NCBI GenBank assembly: GCA_963740065.1
Contig: CAVUCS010000001.1
Location: 124,001-188,000 of the forward strand
DNA length: 64,000 bases
Reading direction: 5' to 3'
Origin: DASVDE01 sp963740065
Lineage (GTDB): Bacteria > Actinomycetota > Thermoleophilia > Solirubrobacterales > 70-9
The position numbers and the translations under genes are program-made. Below, piece after piece: positions 60,204-64,000 of the stretch. Numbering within the stretch: position 1 is the first letter of the stretch; each line of letters begins with the position of its first letter. The notes beneath the pieces are model-generated. The model did not search any database. It was not told where the DNA came from and saw only the letters and a program-made list of their open reading frames with translations.

Positions 60204-61685
60204 ATGAGCGACTCGGCCGACAAAACGGAGATCTCCGACGTTCTTCGTGATCGGCGGGAGAAGCTGGAGAAGATTCGGGAGGCTGGTGTTGATCCGTTTC
60301 CTCATGAGTTTGGGGAGCGAGAAGACATCGCTGAAGTGCGGGCTGCTCATGAGGGGTTGGCGGCTGGGATTGAGACTGAGTCGCGGCATCGGGTTGCGGG
60401 GCGGATCGTTGGGCGGCGGGGGCACGGGAAGGCCGCCTTTCTCGACATCCGCGACGGGAGTGGGCAGATCCAGATTCATGCTCGTGAGGATCTGCTTGGG
60501 GCGGAGGCCTTTGAATTGCTGATTCACCTTGACCTTGGCGACATCGTCGGGGTCGAGGGGACCGCGATGGCTACTCGGCGCGGTGGGGAGTTGACCCTCG
60601 CTATCGACCACTGGCGGTTGCTGGCGAAGAGCTTGCGCCCCCCGCCCGACAAACATCACGGCCTCGAGGACACTGAGACTCGCTACCGGCAGCGCGAATT
60701 GGATCTGATCGCGAACGAGGAGACGCGGAGAGTGTTTGCGACTCGGTCGCGCGCGATCTCCGAGGTGCGCCGCTGGTTGGACGAGCACGGGTTCATCGAG
60801 GTGGAGACCCCGGTCCTGCAGCCGCTCTACGGCGGCGCGCTGGCGCGGCCTTTCACCACGCATCACAACGCGCTCGACCGCGACTTCTACTTGCGGATCG
60901 CGACCGAGCTGTATTTGAAGCGGCTGGTGGTGGGGGGCATTGACCGCGTCTACGAATTGGGCAAGGACTTCCGCAACGAGGGCGTCTCCCACAAGCACAA
61001 CCCGGAGTTCACGATGCTCGAGTGGTACGAGGCCTATGCCGACTACGAGAAGACCGCGCACGACCTCGAGCACCTGGTCTCCGAAGTGGCCGAGCGGGTG
61101 TTGGGAACGACCAAGGTTGAGCGCGGCGATGCCGTGATCGACTTCGCGCCCCCCTGGAAGCGGGTGACGCTGCGCGAGGCAATTCGCGAGGGCGCCGGGG
61201 TCGACATCGCCGAGCACCCCACCCGCGAGGCGCTGGCCGCGGCGATGGGGACCGAGCCCGACCCGGCGGAGGGTTGGGGCAAGTTGGTCGACGGCCTGCT
61301 CTCCAAGTCGGTCGAGCCGGAGCTGATCCAGCCGACCTTCATCTTCGATTACCCGGCCGAGCTTTCTCCCTTCGCCAAGGCGCACCGCTCCGAGGAGGGC
61401 GTGGTCGAGCGTTGGGAGGCCTTCGTCGGTGGGGTTGAGATCGCCAACTCGTTCACCGAGCTGAATGACCCCGACGAACAGCGCCGCCGCTTCGAGCAGC
61501 AGGCCGAAGAGATCGCTCGCGGAGACGAGGAGGCGCAGCCATTCGACGAAGCGTTCGTCGAAGCGCTGGAGCAAGGAATGCCGCCGACCGGCGGGGTCGG
61601 ACTAGGGATCGACCGCCTGGCGATGATGCTGACCGGCGCCAGAACCCTGCGCGAAGTCGTCCTCTTCCCGGCGATGCGGACCTGA
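60204..61685 (+). CDS. lysS: Lysyl-tRNA synthetase, class II
   Basis: A 493-residue class II synthetase: OB-fold VAGRIVGRRGHGKAAFLDIRDGSGQIQIHA, motif 1 EVRRWLDEHGFIEVETPVLQP, motif 2 VYELGKDFRNEGVSHKHNPEFTMLEWYEAYADY and motif 3 PTGGVGLGIDRLAMMLTGARTLREVVLFPAMR. It charges tRNA-Lys. The first 170 bases are unusually rich in G-ending and T-containing codons compared with the rest of the gene. ATG at 60204; a near-perfect hairpin follows the stop. Confidence 0.95.
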   Translation: MSDSADKTEISDVLRDRREKLEKIREAGVDPFPHEFGEREDIAEVRAAHEGLAAGIETESRHRVAGRIVGRRGHGKAAFLDIRDGSGQIQIHAREDLLGAEAFELLIHLDLGDIVGVEGTAMATRRGGELTLAIDHWRLLAKSLRPPPDKHHGLEDTETRYRQRELDLIANEETRRVFATRSRAISEVRRWLDEHGFIEVETPVLQPLYGGALARPFTTHHNALDRDFYLRIATELYLKRLVVGGIDRVYELGKDFRNEGVSHKHNPEFTMLEWYEAYADYEKTAHDLEHLVSEVAERVLGTTKVERGDAVIDFAPPWKRVTLREAIREGAGVDIAEHPTREALAAAMGTEPDPAEGWGKLVDGLLSKSVEPELIQPTFIFDYPAELSPFAKAHRSEEGVVERWEAFVGGVEIANSFTELNDPDEQRRRFEQQAEEIARGDEEAQPFDEAFVEALEQGMPPTGGVGLGIDRLAMMLTGARTLREVVLFPAMRT

Positions 61686-61738
61686 CCGTTCCGCTGTGCC
61701 TTTGCTGCATATAGGGCGACAAAGGAACAGCGGAACGG
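61686..61738. terminator. Long hairpin after lysS
   Basis: CCGTTCCGCTGT (61686-61697) pairs with ACAGCGGAACGG (61727-61738), then one mismatch, then CCTTTG pairs with CAAAGG, around a 15-base loop. It starts right after the TGA. No U tract. The remaining 160 bases to clpC contain no gene and must hold the clpC promoter; a smaller GACGCC/GGCGTC hairpin lies near 61827. Confidence 0.7.
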
Positions 61739-61900
61739 GGTGAGAGGGGCCAAAAGGCCGCTCTTAGCGGATATTTGGGGACGCGGGCCGGTTGGGCGCT
61801 CTCGGTATCGTTTAAAGCAGACATGGACGCCTCCCGATAGTCGAAGGGCGTCTGCGGTACTTCACCCCGTCAACCGCGTTGATAAGCAAGAGGGGACTTT

Positions 61901-64000
<2,100 letters not shown>

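Noticed and set aside
61741..61900. CtsR or CIRCE heat-shock operator before clpC
   Set aside because: No TTAGCACTC-type or GGTCAAA-type direct repeats were seen; only a small GC hairpin.

Overview
The window is high-GC DNA with leaderless or GTG/TTG-started genes and typical actinobacterial gene orders: tilS-hpt-ftsH-folP-folB-folK ... coaX ... greA-lysS-clpC, and an SOS cassette imuB-DUF6504-dnaE2. A collagen-like exported protein, DUF559/AbiEi-type nucleases, type III glutamine synthetase and abundant Fic/AbiE/VapBC-type genes would suit a deep-branching actinobacterium such as class Thermoleophilia. That placement is inference.

Layout. (1) 1-17.3 kb is an accessory, defence-like island. 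It opens with a nucleotide-centred locus: an Nmad2-like protein, a ThsB-like TIR, a tandem TIR-SLOG protein, a MazG-like pyrophosphohydrolase and an HMUDK/aGPT-PPlase helical-domain protein. It continues with a Phd-type antitoxin pair, two HNH proteins, an AAA15 ATPase + RloB pair, an AAA/DUF4143 ATPase, an AbiE-like pair, a NERD-PIN-RHH operon and a class II Fic protein. (2) 17.4-22.4 kb is the mutasome operon with a LexA box two bases from the imuB start. (3) 22.5-33.8 kb holds small metabolic and hypothetical genes, ending in rlmN. (4) 33.9-38.9 kb holds a P450, an MFS exporter, a phosphoesterase and a methyltransferase. (5) 38.9-52 kb holds glutamine synthetase III, a fused beta-oxidation enzyme, a cell-wall hydrolase, the amt-glnB nitrogen operon and a MerR-fused cyclase. 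(6) 51.8-64 kb is core housekeeping, with clpC running off the right edge.

Three repeat layers stand out. A ~50-bp element occurs seven times between 10.2 and 26.1 kb, always in the same orientation and between genes. Two copies abut remnants of a NERD gene, and two bracket a DUF559 nuclease gene whose likely start and stop codons lie inside them. A ~115-bp hairpin with a shared core but copy-specific, fully self-complementary outer arms follows glnB, the cyclase gene and greA. Four further near-perfect long hairpins of unrelated sequence follow other genes.

Caution on reading frames. Many genes are split by single-base frame changes, including essential ones (tilS, folP, coaX) and the glutamine synthetase; several sit at C or G runs. 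The protein sequence on both sides is well conserved, so I read most of these as residual indels in the sequence rather than gene decay. Error density seems highest in the first 2.8 kb. Start and end coordinates of such genes span the whole reconstructed gene.
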